Of a stretch of DNA of 64,000 nt, positions 1 through 10,869 are shown in pieces. Source of the DNA: Tilletiaria anomala UBC 951. Lineage: Eukaryota; Basidiomycota; Exobasidiomycetes; Georgefischeriales; Tilletiariaceae. The translations under genes and the position numbers were made by a program. The notes below the pieces were generated by a model that saw only the letters and a list, made by a program, of their open reading frames with translations, was not told the DNA's origin and ran no database searches. The stretch covers positions 1 to 64,000 of the forward strand of contig NW_013546984.1 in assembly GCF_000711695.1 (NCBI RefSeq), given 5' to 3'. Numbering within the stretch: the stretch's first letter is position 1; each line of letters starts with the position of its first letter.

Positions 1-167
1 TGGAACGTTTGGCCAATGCGTCAAATTGCGCCAAACGGCCAATGTGATAGCAGTAAGCAATGCTGTCGATAGACGGGGAAGGTGCCTTCCACCAGGCGCA
101 ACTTGCTCGCTCGTCCGATTGGTTCCATTGATGGGCTTTTCAGAAGTTAGATACCATAGCTCGACCC

Positions 168-956
168 ATGCAGACAACAGAAAAGGAGGAAGACAAGTCG
201 GAGGTTCCGAGCAAGGCCAACGAGCTGCTAGAACTCGCCTCAGCTGCTGGGCTCGTAAAGGTACATCGTCCAAACATCACCGACGCCGGCTGACTGTCCG
301 CCAGCGCCAAGCCTGTCAAGCTGTGGCCCAGATACAAAGCCCTCCTCTGCAGTCCCCAAGTAGAAACTTTTACCTTCCCACACCAATACCCCAGTCCAAT
401 ATACCGATCTACTCGCTGGTCCAATACGTTTGTGAAGGTGACAAGATCCAACGTTGGTGAAAACGCTGTGTCTCTATCTTTATTGGTTTCAGCGCGCGCA
501 GTCTCATCCCAGCGTGAGCATGATCTCAGGTCCCTTGGGTAACCTATTCCAGCAATGTTCCGAGGGTGGCACGCGAAAGGAAAGCGTATCGAAATCGGCA
601 ATTGGACCATGTGCACATCAAAAACGATCAGACTACAAGACCCGGTTGGGCGGGAATTGCTGGGGCATTGCTCGTGAGCTTTGCGGTGGATGCCTACTTG
701 TCTCATCTCCTCAGCGCGTGCCCGTCAAGGTAATTTCTTTATCTTATTCATTGGGCATCATCATCAGGGTGTCATATTTGCGCCACACTCGGGTGGGAAC
801 AGGTGCAAACATGTCATTCATTCGAGACCAGCTCGTCTGCATTTCGTCCAGGTCGCATACTGCCCAACCACGTGGGACAGCCCAAAAGCTCTTTGCTACG
901 TATTTTGGCCATGTGCAGCACCATTTGCAAGGAAAAGGAGAGATTCTTTAACTTAG
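168..956 (+). pseudogene. Decayed protein gene of unknown family
   Basis: Coding-like segments follow one another on the plus strand but in different frames. An ATG at 168 opens about 41 codons (start MQTTEKEEDKSE) that run into a stop. The apparent continuation (TVRQRQACQAVAQIQ, then YLPTPIPQSNIPIYSLVQYV) lies in another frame up to about 460. A third block around 555-720 contains FRGWHAKGKRIEIGNW and, after another frame change, a hydrophobic stretch GIAGALLVSFAVDAYLSHLL that could be a membrane segment. A short open tail runs to 956. Some frame changes could be introns, but the stops inside the blocks do not sit on good splice sites, so I read it as a degraded host gene. I recognise no family. 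The spacing of the blocks suggests an original protein of about 200-250 residues. Chance open frames remain possible. Confidence 0.35.
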
Positions 957-1086
957 GTGAATATTGTTGAGCGTCTGCAGCAGGTAGAAAACGAGGGCGG
1001 ATGGGGGGGCAACCGTACGAGGATATCCCGGATTTCAAAATAAACTCCAATCGTCAACATATACTTTGCAAGTTATTACGCTTCAT

Positions 1087-1185
1087 GGGCGACTAGCGCA
1101 GTGGTCAGCGCATTGGACTTCGACTGATGGTATTATCATGACCAGAGGTTTCCAAGGGTCGTCGGTTCAAATCCGGCGTCGCTCT
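1087..1185 (+). tRNA. tRNA-Arg(UCG) with a 26-nt intron
   Basis: The cloverleaf can be drawn by hand. The acceptor stem is 1087-1093 (GGGCGAC) with 1178-1184 (GTCGCTC), all seven pairs with one G-U. The D arm pairs 1096-1099 with 1108-1111. The anticodon stem pairs 1113-1117 with 1151-1155. The T arm is 1161-1165 and 1173-1177 around the loop TTCAAAT. The anticodon TCG is at 1120-1122, and a 26-nt intron fits at 1124-1149, just 3' of position 37, the usual place for nuclear tRNA introns. A run of ten T at 1185-1194 is the pol III terminator. The GCGC-AGTGG-TCAGCGC-A-TTGGACTTC pattern closely resembles eukaryotic tRNA-Arg(UCU), which supports the Arg identity. The base after the acceptor stem is T, an unusual discriminator for arginine tRNA. 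Confidence 0.88.
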
Positions 1186-1775
1186 TTTTTTTTTCGCTCG
1201 CGCGCACCTGATTCACTTTTTTACCTCTTTGTTAATCTACGACATGCATCATCTCCCGAAGCGCGGATGCTGCCTGTTTCTGATTTTGCATTTAGAAGAA
1301 TCGAGAGTCGAGGCCACACGGGTAAGCAAGATTATTGACTTGCTTCATCGAAAATTGCTGTGAATGTAAAGACATGGATTATGAAGGGTGTCCGCTCCGC
1401 CACCCAGGCTAGGCACTCGACAATGTTTCTCTTTTCTCTCCCACAACACAATCGTTGCGTCGCCTCCGCAGCATACTTGCGCTGGCCGGACTGCTATCCA
1501 TCCAAGGTCACACATGAGGCGCTTGTGCCTGGCTGTTTGCGACCGCTCACGACATCGGTGTTTCAGTACGATAGCGGACCGTCTCACATCCATGCATTCA
1601 TGGCAGACGGTTGTGATAAGGTGCAATGTGGCCGGCGGATTGGAGAGAGATTTCCGTCCGTAGATAGGCTGGCGGACTGGCCGGGAACCCAGCTGGGAGA
1701 GCGGGTCCCGCGCCTTTGCAAGCCCTCCCTGTGTTCTTGACGCAATTGCCTCCACTCATTTGGGGAACTGCAGCC
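1186..1775. other. Spacer between tRNA-Arg and the formamidase relic
   Basis: Apart from the T-run terminator at its left end I see nothing assignable here. Open frames of 90-136 codons exist on both strands but overlap one another and carry no motif. The right end would have been the promoter of the former formamidase gene. Confidence 0.5.
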
Positions 1776-3155
1776 ATGTACGCATCCAAGATGACCGACG
1801 GGGCCATCCCCAAGATCAGCACGATCGATCCCAAACAACCGGCGACCGAACAGGCAGGCCTGCACAACCGATGGCATCCTGATGCGAGCTTGCACTTACA
1901 TCGTGCCGTGGTAGAGCGGTGCAGCTGCTGACGCTTTCCGCTCATAGGAACGCATGTACTCCCATTTGTCTCGGTCAAACCAGGATCGATCTTCCAAGTG
2001 GACCAGCTGGCAGATTGAAAAAGACAACTCGGCCGACGGCGTTCGCAATGTTGACTTCACACTCCTCCACTATCTGTCTGGCCCGATCGGCGTCGAGGGC
2101 GCCGAGCCAGGCCACCTGCTCATCGCCCACATTCTCGATGTCCAAGCGTCCGACCAGGCTCCCTTGAGGTTCACAGTCAGCTTCGAGGGCGAGAATGGCG
2201 GGGGGCCCTTTGCCAACGGCTTTGATACTCACACGTGCAAGGCCATATGGGACCTGAAGGGGGTGTATGCGACATCACGCCACATCCCGGGTGTTCGCTT
2301 TGCTGGCATCACGCATCCGCGCCTCATGGGCACCGCACCGTCGGCCGAGCTGCTGACGACGTGGAACAAGCCAGGGTGTGCCCTTATTGATAAGCCCGCT
2401 GAAAAGGACCCAAAACTGATGCCAAGATCCATGATTGCTGCCATCAATAAGGGTCATGCCACAGTTTGATGGGCACGAAGAAACTGAAGACGATAGTTTG
2501 TGTCCTTGCAGTGGCGGTCACACAAACCCCAGAACCCAAGGGAGCCTACGTCGGGATAGGCGCGAACACTAAGGTAGACGGCGCCACGCATCAAAAACAT
2601 CTGTAGCAAGGGTGCCAGGACGGTCCACAGTTGCGAAGGCCACGGAGGCTAACTCGACATTAGTGGGTGCCTGCTTCGGCAAAATCTGTGCCTCGTCTTC
2701 CATCTGAAAGATTTTCATATGTCACCGAAGATCTGCATCGCAGCAACCGCTACTCCCCATTATTTGTGCCCGGCGCCAAGTCATCTCCCGGCGCCCTGCA
2801 TTGTAGCCAAGGCCATGGCGAAATGTCGTGCTGCCGCGCAGTTGAGATGTCGGGCGTCGTGACGATGCAGGCATCCATTATAAGATGCGGTGTGCAGCTG
2901 TACAACATGAAACTGCCGTTTTCCTTCCCCCGTCCATCGATGTGATGTACGCGGATCAGATCGTATTCCAAGGCGTTAGCACCGATATTCACGAGAGCAG
3001 GACGCAGAAAATATGTACGCTAGGTTGGCGTTCAAGCTGGCCGCGAGGGAGGGTATCAAGCACCTCATGCTGCTTGGCTATATGCGCAAGCATGCGTACC
3101 TGCCCTTGTCCACCATGTCCGTCGACAGCCATATCCGTGCTCAGCCATGTTAAGT
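1776..3155 (+). pseudogene. Broken formamidase (acetamidase/formamidase family) gene
   Basis: An intact gene would hydrolyse formamide to formate and ammonia in the cytosol, letting the fungus use formamide as a nitrogen source. The order of formamidase landmarks is preserved across several frames. The N-terminal block from ATG 1776 carries AGLHNRWHPD. A long block at about 1966-2460 carries SSKWTSWQIEKDNSADGVR, then YATSRHIPGVRFAG, THPRLMGTAPSAELL and TTWNKPG. A block around 2765-2935 carries FVPGAKSS, LHCSQGHGEMSCC and AVEMSGVV. The tail block at 3013-3153 carries AFKLAAREGIKHL and ends in a stop. These match the fungal formamidase layout (about 400 residues) very well. At least four frame changes separate the blocks, stops occur between about 2469 and 2700, and the C terminus after the DSHI motif is lost. 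Introns could account for one or two changes but not all. I infer loss of the enzyme by gradual decay. Confidence 0.85.
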
Positions 3156-3563
3156 GCGTTCAACCTAAGCTCCACGTGGTACGGATCCGCTGACGTCACC
3201 TCTCGTTGCTTGCCAGCCCACGGAACGCCAGTGTGACAATGGGCCCGGCCGTCGCTTGTTTCGATCGCGACACTCCCCAAATGCATGCAAGCGAGCAACT
3301 TGCCGCGCCCCATTTTCTCACCATGCTCGCAGTGAGTTCTTTGGCGTTGCTTGTGTCGGATAACAGCACGAGGGCCTCGAAAAACATCACTACGGCCAAT
3401 GCACCATTGGCTCCGACGGTGTGGTGTAAAGGTGCTCAGCAATAGATATGCCTTACAAATGCCAATTGTATTCCTCCTTTACAATCGTCTACCGCAAATG
3501 AATACTCTTCAGTCCAATGCATATGGCGTCAGCACGATTGTTGCAGATGAAATGGTGCGTTCA
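3156..3563. other. Spacer with possible minus-strand relic
   Basis: This lies between the formamidase relic and the end of the amino-acid permease gene. On the minus strand 3196-3399 is open and reads a hydrophobic start (AVVMFFEALVLLSD) that looks mildly protein-like, but no family is recognisable. Nothing else is seen. Confidence 0.3.
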
Positions 3564-6028
3564 TCATCGATTCTGCATCTCCATGCCTGCCACATTCGTG
3601 GTGGAATCCGCCAAGTCTGCGCTGGCTCCCTCCTCGCCTCTGATGCTGTTTCCAGCTGCGACTGCGGATGGTAATAGACTCTGCGTCGCCCCGCCTTCCC
3701 CGTCGAGGTCGTCATCGTAGTCCTCCTTCCCGAGCATCTCATGATCGCCTCTGCCGTCTGCACCTGCGTCTGCCTGTGCGCCTCGGCCAGCCAGCCATGC
3801 AGGCAGCCAACGCCGCCACCAGCCCACGCCATCGGCATGGCTGATGCGCCCAGAAGCCCGCCTACGTTGCTGCGTGAGGTAGTACATGGGCACACCAGCA
3901 CTGATGAAAACGAATGCAGCGAGGGCCTCGAGCGGAGCACTAAAGATGGGCATGAACAAGAGGAACAGGGCGACTGCTGAGAAGAGGATGGGCGTGGATA
4001 GGTATGTCTGCGTAGATCAGAATGGAATGGTATGAAGAGGATGAGCATAGAGCACAAAGAGCATGAGACGAACGCGTACTGACCTTGTACGGGCGCTCGA
4101 GGTTGGGCTCCTTGACCCGGAGAACGAGCAGACCAGATACGGTGGCAAAATAGAAGAGCCAGCTGCAGACGCCGTAAAAGTTGACGATGCTGGCAAAGCC
4201 ACTGCCAAAGAGGAGGAAGAGCGCGACAAGTACGTTCTGGAGGACAATGGCGTTGAGCGGAGTGCGCGTACGTGCGTGGAGGCGCGCGAATACGCTAGGC
4301 AGATAGCCCTCGCGTGCGGCGACATATACGAGGCGCGCGGTCGTGTAGAACTGCGAGTTGAGTGCGCCGAGGCAAGAAAAGGCGACGAGCAGCGCGAACA
4401 CCACGCCGCCGCTCGGCCCAAGGATCGCCGCTCCAAAATCTAGCGCCACAGTGTTGGTACGTGCGACGAGCGCTGGCGGCAGCACCAGAAAATACGAGGT
4501 CACGACCAGCAGGAAGATCATCAGGACCAGGCAGAGTGAGATGTGGATCACGCGTGGCAGGTCGCGCTTGACGTTCTGCGAGCACATGCACAAAGGAGGT
4601 TCAAGCAACGTGAATTCTCGTGTCAAGCGAGAGAACAAAAGAGAGCACATTCATCACGCACTGCGCGTGAGAAGGTGGGAGAGAACGCACCTTCATTTCT
4701 CCGCCGACCAAGCTGACCTGGTCCCAACCATCAAAGCTCCAGAGGCCACTGTAGAGCGCGAGCGCATAAGCGCCTGGCGAACGCGCGCTGCCTTTCCAGA
4801 AGCCGTCCCAACTGCCGAAAGCGGCGTGGCTCTGCTCCGGCATGCCGCGGCGCGCGACCTGCACACCCGCCGCGACGGGGACGGCAAAGAGCGCGAGTAA
4901 CTTGAGCGCCGTACTAATGTTCTGGAAGCGCGTTGACAGTCGGGTCGAGAGGGCATGCAGCGTCGAGAGCAGGACGGTCAGCGCGAGCGCGATGAGCTTT
5001 ATGAGCCACGGCGGTATGTCTTGTAGCTCTGGCTGGGTCTGCGCTTGGCTTTCCGAGGCGCCTGACCCTTTCGCAGCTGTTGTAGCACTGTTACTAATGC
5101 TGGCGGATGCGTGCGCCTTGGCGTGATACGCGATGCGCGCGACGTACTCTGCAAATATGCTGGCGATAATGGCGCCGCTGCCGGGCTTAAGTGCGGTAAT
5201 CGCAATCCACGCGAACAGGTATCCTGCCAGCTCGCCAAAGCTGTATGTCAGGTACGCCTGCGCACCACCGTTGAGCGGAATAGCGGCGCCGAGCTCTGCA
5301 AAGCTCGCAGCGCCAGTCCACGCCAGGAGGCCCGAGAGGAGCCAGACGGAGAGCGACGCGCCGACCGAGCCGGCGTTCAGGGTGACGACCCCGGGGGAAG
5401 AGAATATGCCCGATCCAATCTGCAGGCCCACAGTTAACGCTACACCGTCGAAGAGCGTCATGCGCCGTTCTGGAGGTGCGCGTGCGCGCGAGGATGGCGA
5501 GCGCGACGGTGAGGAAGGATGCAGCCTAGACAGGCGGCCGCTGCTGAAGAGCCGCCGATTCTGCCGCCGCTGTTCTGTATCTGCACCAACTATTTCTTCC
5601 TCAGCAAATTCATCCTCGTCATTGTCGTCGGCGCCAGTGCCGTACCCAACCTCTCCCAGCCGTCCCTTGTCTCGCTGACGCTGGCGCCGCTTCTGCTCAC
5701 GCTCATACGCAGCGTCGTACTCTTCCAGCTCGAACTCGACGTCCACTGCCGCTGCTGAGCTGGAGAGCGTCAGCGGGAGCAGATGGTCACGGAAGCCGAA
5801 TGGAAGCGACTCGTCTGCGTCTGCGTCTTCATCTTCGGCCGGGTCTTGGTCTCGCGCGCGTTCCTTTCCTTTGGCTCTGGTGCTGCTGGTAGGGAATATG
5901 ATGGAAGGTTCAGCGAATTCGGACCGCGGAGGTTTGCCGTTTGTAAAGGCCGAATTTCCCAACCCGCTGTCGCTGGCCAGAGCGACCGCAGGAACAGGAG
6001 GATAGCTTGACGAAGCGGCGGCGCTCAT
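3564..6028 (-). CDS. L-type (LAT/YAT-like) amino-acid permease, APC superfamily
   Basis: This is a probable plasma-membrane or endomembrane amino-acid transporter of about 757 residues. Exons read 6028-4691, 4575-4084 and 4007-3564, all joined in phase 0 by GT-AG introns. Residues 1 to about 200 are a long hydrophilic tail rich in Asp/Glu, Arg and Gln. Transport begins with RRMTLFDGVALTVGLQIGSG followed by IFSSPGVV, the TM1 signature of the APC family. Twelve hydrophobic segments follow. GGEMK-NVKRDLP across the first junction is the conserved family motif, and NLERPYK precedes the last exon. The C-terminal tail is acidic. I start at the ATG at 6028 (MSAAASSS); another in-frame ATG lies at 6073. 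The closest relatives are fungal methionine/large-neutral amino-acid permeases, but the substrate cannot be read from sequence. It is head-to-head with the glucosidase I gene. Confidence 0.9.
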
Positions 6029-6614
6029 CGTGCAAAATGGAGAGACAGGCGCAGGCGGTCCAAGGAGCTGCAAGGGCCAAGGCGGAGAGCGGGATGAGAA
6101 GCAGGGAATCCCGTCCGAAAAACAAAGGGAGCAGCCCTTTTTCTGTGCTGTCCGCTGGCAGCTGTCCTGTCTCCTGTCTGTGTATATACATCTGCAAAGA
6201 TGAGGAAGGAGTTAAAACTTGCTACTGAGGTTGGCCAGTCAAGGAGGATCAGGAGCATTTGCTCAAAGAGCGTCCGATGCTATCGAGCTTACGTAAGCCA
6301 ACATGGGTGGGTTGTGGCGCCAGACTAGTGACTATGAAGAAGGACTAGCTGGGGCTCCACGCACTGTACAATAACCCCAACGAACAGCCAAATGCTGCAT
6401 GGATGGTGTATTGGTGCCTGCAGTGTCAAAGGAGGGTACGTGTGACGTGATTCCGGAGGAATCATCAGACCGACCTGGGCCAAGTAGGGGACCCACGAGC
6501 CAGGTGAGAACCCCGGAGCACCCGTTCGCGTACACTTCAAAAGGAGGGAGGCTGCGAGCACCACTGCGAGCCTTCGGAGCCGAACAGCAGGGGAGGGATC
6601 CGACACGGTCCTAT
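6029..6614. promoter_or_regulatory. Divergent promoter region, permease / glucosidase I
   Basis: About 590 bp separate the two divergent start codons, so both promoters and 5' leaders must lie here. A pyrimidine-rich stretch is present, but I see no convincing TATA box or named operator. The glucosidase frame is open upstream to 6399, so part of this interval could be coding if an upstream start is used. Confidence 0.5.
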
Positions 6615-9600
6615 ATGCATCTCTACCACCGGTTGCGGCTGCAGCTGCGGCTGCAAGTGCAACTGTGTATGCCCTCAGTCGTCCTCTTGCTGCTAGCTAT
6701 CTGCGCTTTCGTCCATGCGTCTCCAGCAACGACGAGCGATGCAACAAGGGCGCTCGCATCGGCCGAGCGCGCACTCAACGCCTCGCTCCTCTGGGGCTCC
6801 TACCGCCCGCAGAACTACTTTGGCTTTCGCCCACGCCTGCCTGCGACGCTCGTTTTCGGTATCGCATGGGCCGGCGTCAGCAGCGGCGTTGGCGCACCCT
6901 CGGGGCAAGGATATGCTCAGATGCTGCAGAACCTCCGGCACAAGTGTGATGACAGACAGGATGTCGTGTACAAGTGGTCCAGGCACGACGGCCGCACCTA
7001 CGGCGTCGAGGTGATCGAGGATCGAGATGTGAATGTGCGCATCGAGGCGAGCTTTGTCAAGATACTGGGAGCGGCAGTGGAGGAGGCCGCCTTTAATGCT
7101 TCCGCGACACCGACAGATCAGGCAGAGGATATCGGCGGCGGATCATGGGCCATCCGTCTGCATGGCACACCACTCGATCCGTCTAAACCAGCACAACTGG
7201 CGCTTTTCCCCTACTTTTCAGTCGAGGCGCACCAGACGAAGCTCTCCTTCCACCCTCCTCAAGACGACGACAACAGCGGCGAAGTCGAGCTACCGTTGGA
7301 TCCAAACGGCCTGCCGTGGGATCATACGTTGAAGCTGCACGGTAGCGGACCGGGCTTAGGCGCATTCGACGTGCGCATCGTGCACCCCGACGTGGAAGCG
7401 CTTGGAATCTCATATACTGAAGGGCAAGCACGAACCCCGCTGCACAACCAGCCCGTGCGCACAGCGAACATCGCAGGCACTGCGACACACGCGGATGACT
7501 ACCGCCCGCGTCTGGCGCGTACGCAGTACGCCGCAGTGACACTGCCATACAATCAGACGTGGCGCGCCGCCGATTTTATCGGCGCGGCACTCAGCGTTAG
7601 CACGCAGAGGGCTATGGAAAAGTACGGCGGCGCCAGCAGCATTGATCCCATGAAGCCGGATGATAAGGCGCAAACAGCCACGTGGCAGCTCCCACCCGCA
7701 GCGTACGGGCTTCAGCTTGCTAATGAGGCTGCGACGATGTCACCGAATCTGCTCGTGCTGCAGGACACCTTCGACGTCAACAGCGACTACAAGAGCACCG
7801 GCGCTGACAGTGCGGTGGGCGGCGGCTCGTTCATCGTCGATATATTCTTCGACTCGCACGCGACTCCGGCGCCGCTGCGGCTGCAAAACAGCACGGCGTT
7901 AACGCGTGCCCTGGCGCGGGCGCGCGAGCAGTATGATGCCAACTTCTCCATGCGCTTCCCGCTCGCTGCGCCGTACGACCGCCAACACGAGGGAGAGCGG
8001 GATATGGCGCGCGAGATGGTTGCATCTGCTATCGGCGGCATTGGCTACTTTTACGGCGAGCAGCTCGTCGATCGATCTTCCTCACCTCCTGCTCGCAAGG
8101 GTAGCAGCAGCGACAGCGACGAGTGGGAAGATGAGGAGGAGGAGGAAGACGACGAGTATGGCATCGGACCGATAGACCTGGAGGAGCAAGAGCGGCATCG
8201 CGCGCAGACGCAGCCTGCGCGACTCGTGTACGAGGGCCCATACGCCCTGACGACCGCCACACCTGCGCGCTCGGTCTTCCCGCGCGGGTTCTACTGGGAC
8301 GAGGGCTTCCACTTGGCTGTCATCGGCGCATACGATGCGGACCTCGCGCTAGAGATCACCAAAAGCTGGTTCAATCTTGTCGACCGCCGCGGGTGGGTGC
8401 CACGGGAGGTCGCGCTGGGAAAGGAGAGCGAGAGCCGCGTCCCGGACGGTTTCCTCGGGCAGAACCCGAGACACGCCAACCCACCGACGCTGACGATGGC
8501 GCTCGCGATGTATATCGACAAGTTCGCGCGCACGGGTGAGGCGGCTCGCGGAGGTGGGCTCGAAGACATGTTCGGACTCGGTGACGGCTCACAGCACGAA
8601 GGGCAGCTCGCGTTCCTCTGGGCAAACTCGACGACGCCGCTGAATCAGTCGCGCTTCTTGTCGGACCGGACACTGGCGCTGGCATACCTGCGCGCGCTGT
8701 ACCCTTCGCTGCGCCGGCATTACCGTTGGTTCCGGCGCACACAGCGGGGCGAGCTGCGCGAGTGGGGGCGGCGCTCCAGTGGCCGCAGCGAGGCGTACCG
8801 CTGGCGCGGGCGATCGCGCGAGGGGCACGTCTTTGCGAGCGGGCTCGATGACTACCCGCGCGCGGCGCTTGCGCACAGCGGCGAACTACATCTGGATCTG
8901 CACTGTTGGATGGGCTTCTTTGCGCGTACCATGCGCATCATCGCAGAGACCGTTGGCGAGGAGGACGATGTGGATGAGTACGAGCGGCACGAGGAGGGGA
9001 TCAGGGCCAATCTAGAGGGTGAGTACAGGACACGGAATATTTCCTGCGAATGAGCGAGCGATGGTATGGTATGGCTGACGGCTTTGACGTATGTAGAGCT
9101 GCACTGGAGCGAGAAGGACAAGATGTACTGCGATGTGACGGTGGACAGCAACTCGGACGAGTCGGTGCGCGTCTGCCACGGGGGCTATGTCAGCATTTTC
9201 CCGCTGCTATTGGGCCTGCTGGATGCGCGCAGCAAGCAGCTGGGCGACCTGCTGGACTTTATGCACGACGAGCGCATGATCTGGTCCCGCTTCGGCCTGC
9301 TGAGCCTCAGCCGGCAGGACGACGCATTCGAGACTAAGGAAAGCTATTGGCGCGGACCGATCTGGATGCCGATCAACTACATGGCCCTCGGGTCGCTCAA
9401 GCGGGTGAGTTAGAGCCAAACTGGCAGGCTGGCTTTGGTTCTGACGCGTTCACTCGGATGCACTCGCTCGACCAGTACTCGGAAATGGAAGGCCCGCACC
9501 AGTCGAAAGCGGCCAAGATGTATGCGGAGCTGCGGCAGAATATCGTGACGAATGTACACAAGGTGAGCAACTCTTCGCGCGGGCATGCATGCATCCAGCT

Positions 9601-9801
9601 TCTTTCTTTTTGCGCTTGGGTCTGCTCATTGACGTGGGTCTTTCACTGCTTCCTCTCCTGCATCGTGTGTGATGACAGGAATATGAGCGCACCGGGTGGA
9701 CGTGGGAGCAGTATAACGCGACGACGGGCCACGGGCAGCGCGCGCATCCGTTCACTGGCTGGACGGCTACGGTTGCGCTGGCAATGGCGGAGATCTACTA
9801 G
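6615..9801 (+). CDS. Mannosyl-oligosaccharide glucosidase (ER glucosidase I, GH63)
   Basis: The enzyme removes the outermost alpha-1,2-linked glucose from Glc3Man9GlcNAc2 on new glycoproteins in the ER lumen. Exons are 6615-9018, 9097-9404, 9476-9562 and 9679-9801 (about 973 residues). A short Arg-rich tail and the hydrophobic stretch VVLLLLAICAFV form a type II signal anchor; the ATG at 6669 is an alternative start. The N-terminal domain has NASLLWGSYRPQNYFGFRPR, typical of GH63. The catalytic (alpha/alpha) domain carries FPRGFYWDEGFHL, GLDDYPRA, LHLDLHCWMGF and, in the last exon, WTWEQYNATTGHGQRAHPFT before the terminal EIY. Family knowledge places the acid and base carboxylates in the WDEGFH and WEQY regions. 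An acidic run (DEWEDEEEEEDDEYG) near residue 505 looks like a lineage-specific loop. Its stop is 113 bp from the stop of the convergent I9 gene. Confidence 0.95.
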
Positions 9802-9914
9802 CGGCGGATCGGCCAATTTCCTATGTACTTCAGCACTAAGCAGAGGAAAAAGTAGAGACAGTCTTATGGCACATCATATGTATTCATCCATGTGTGGCTC
9901 CCGCTCAAGCGCGT

Positions 9915-10261
9915 CTACTGCGTCCGCACCTCCGAGTCTGGCTCGATGTATTCGCTGTGGCAGATGAGAGAAGGTGCAGATACGTGCGACAGAGTGAAGA
10001 ATGAGCAAACAGCCTCTTTTCGCTTTTGTTTTGTTTGGCCGTGGGTGCACGCTGAGCTCACATGTGTTCGTGCTTGCCGCCCTCGGAGACGGCGCGGAGC
10101 GTCTGCGCATGATCGTCGGGTATAGTGGCGGCGAAGCCGCGCATGATGCTGCTGTTGTACTTGTGCGTCACCTTGCCGCCTTTGCCCTCGATGTCGGCGA
10201 TCTGCGCGTCGATCGAGGCCTGCGGCGCGCCGTCTCTAAAGATAACCATATAGGGCTTCAT
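9915..10261 (-). CDS. Proteinase B inhibitor-like protein (peptidase inhibitor I9 fold)
   Basis: This is a small protein of 79 residues related to yeast PBI2 and to the I9 propeptides of subtilases. Such proteins inhibit vacuolar serine protease B and help vacuole fusion. Exon 1 is 10261-10062 and exon 2 is 9954-9915. The intron starts GTGAGC and ends CACAG, and joins AT to C to make Ile in HEHI-EYIEPD. The start MKPYMVIFRDGAP, the middle GGKVTHKYNSSIMRGFAA and the end EYIEPDSEVRTQ follow the I9 pattern (beta strand, helix, G-F/Y-A, final strand ending near EPD). Without the second exon the protein would stop six residues after the GGK, lacking the last strand, so the splice is well supported. 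It has no signal peptide, consistent with a cytosolic inhibitor. Confidence 0.85.
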
Positions 10262-10869
10262 GGTGCGTACCGTGCACGGGCGAACGGGCCTCCGGCAGTG
10301 GGGGCTCGAAGCGAGAGTGGAACGGGATCTGATATTCTTCAATATTAGGACTCAATGCCGCTGCTGGTGGCGATGATGGGCAGACTGTGCACAAGCTCGA
10401 TATGACGTCGCAATTGGGATGGATTACAGTGTGATGTATGGGAGCATGTCATCAAGCCAGCAATCATGCGATGCGATGGACACGTCGTCGGGATAGGATG
10501 CACAACCCTAATTGGAATACAATTGCACTCGGCCGATAGATGCTAGTGATCGACTTTCAGCTCCTTTAGATGGTTGTGCGATGACTGCGCGCGCAGCGGA
10601 GACCTTGAGACGAAGCTCAGCACGTCCCAGGATGTCCTCCATTGAGCGTCAGGGTATGGATGGGTGATAATTGGTATACATGCTGTCCGCCAGCGGCTTG
10701 AACTCGCAGCACTGCCCCCCCTCGTGGCCGCCTTACCCCCTTCCTCCAGGGGTGATTTGAGATTGTTGGTGCGCGCTTAGGGGAGGGAGACTAGGGAGCC
10801 CAACAAAGTGAGATCCCATCATCATCAGGGCGCAAGCGAGGCGGCTGCTCTCATCTCACCCTCCCTCCC
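10262..10869. promoter_or_regulatory. Divergent promoter region, I9 inhibitor / Gyp7
   Basis: A 608 bp interval between divergent starts. No open frame of note and no clear TATA box. Pyrimidine-rich tracts (TCATCTCACCCTCCCTCCC) immediately precede the Gyp7 start, as often seen at fungal start sites. Confidence 0.5.

Noticed and set aside
140-706. 188-codon open frame on the minus strand at the left edge
   Set aside because: It is antisense to the plus-strand coding-like blocks and has no motif; the plus-strand reading is more protein-like.
5133-5678. Plus-strand open frame of 181 codons
   Set aside because: Lies wholly antisense to the permease exon 1, whose APC motifs are unambiguous.
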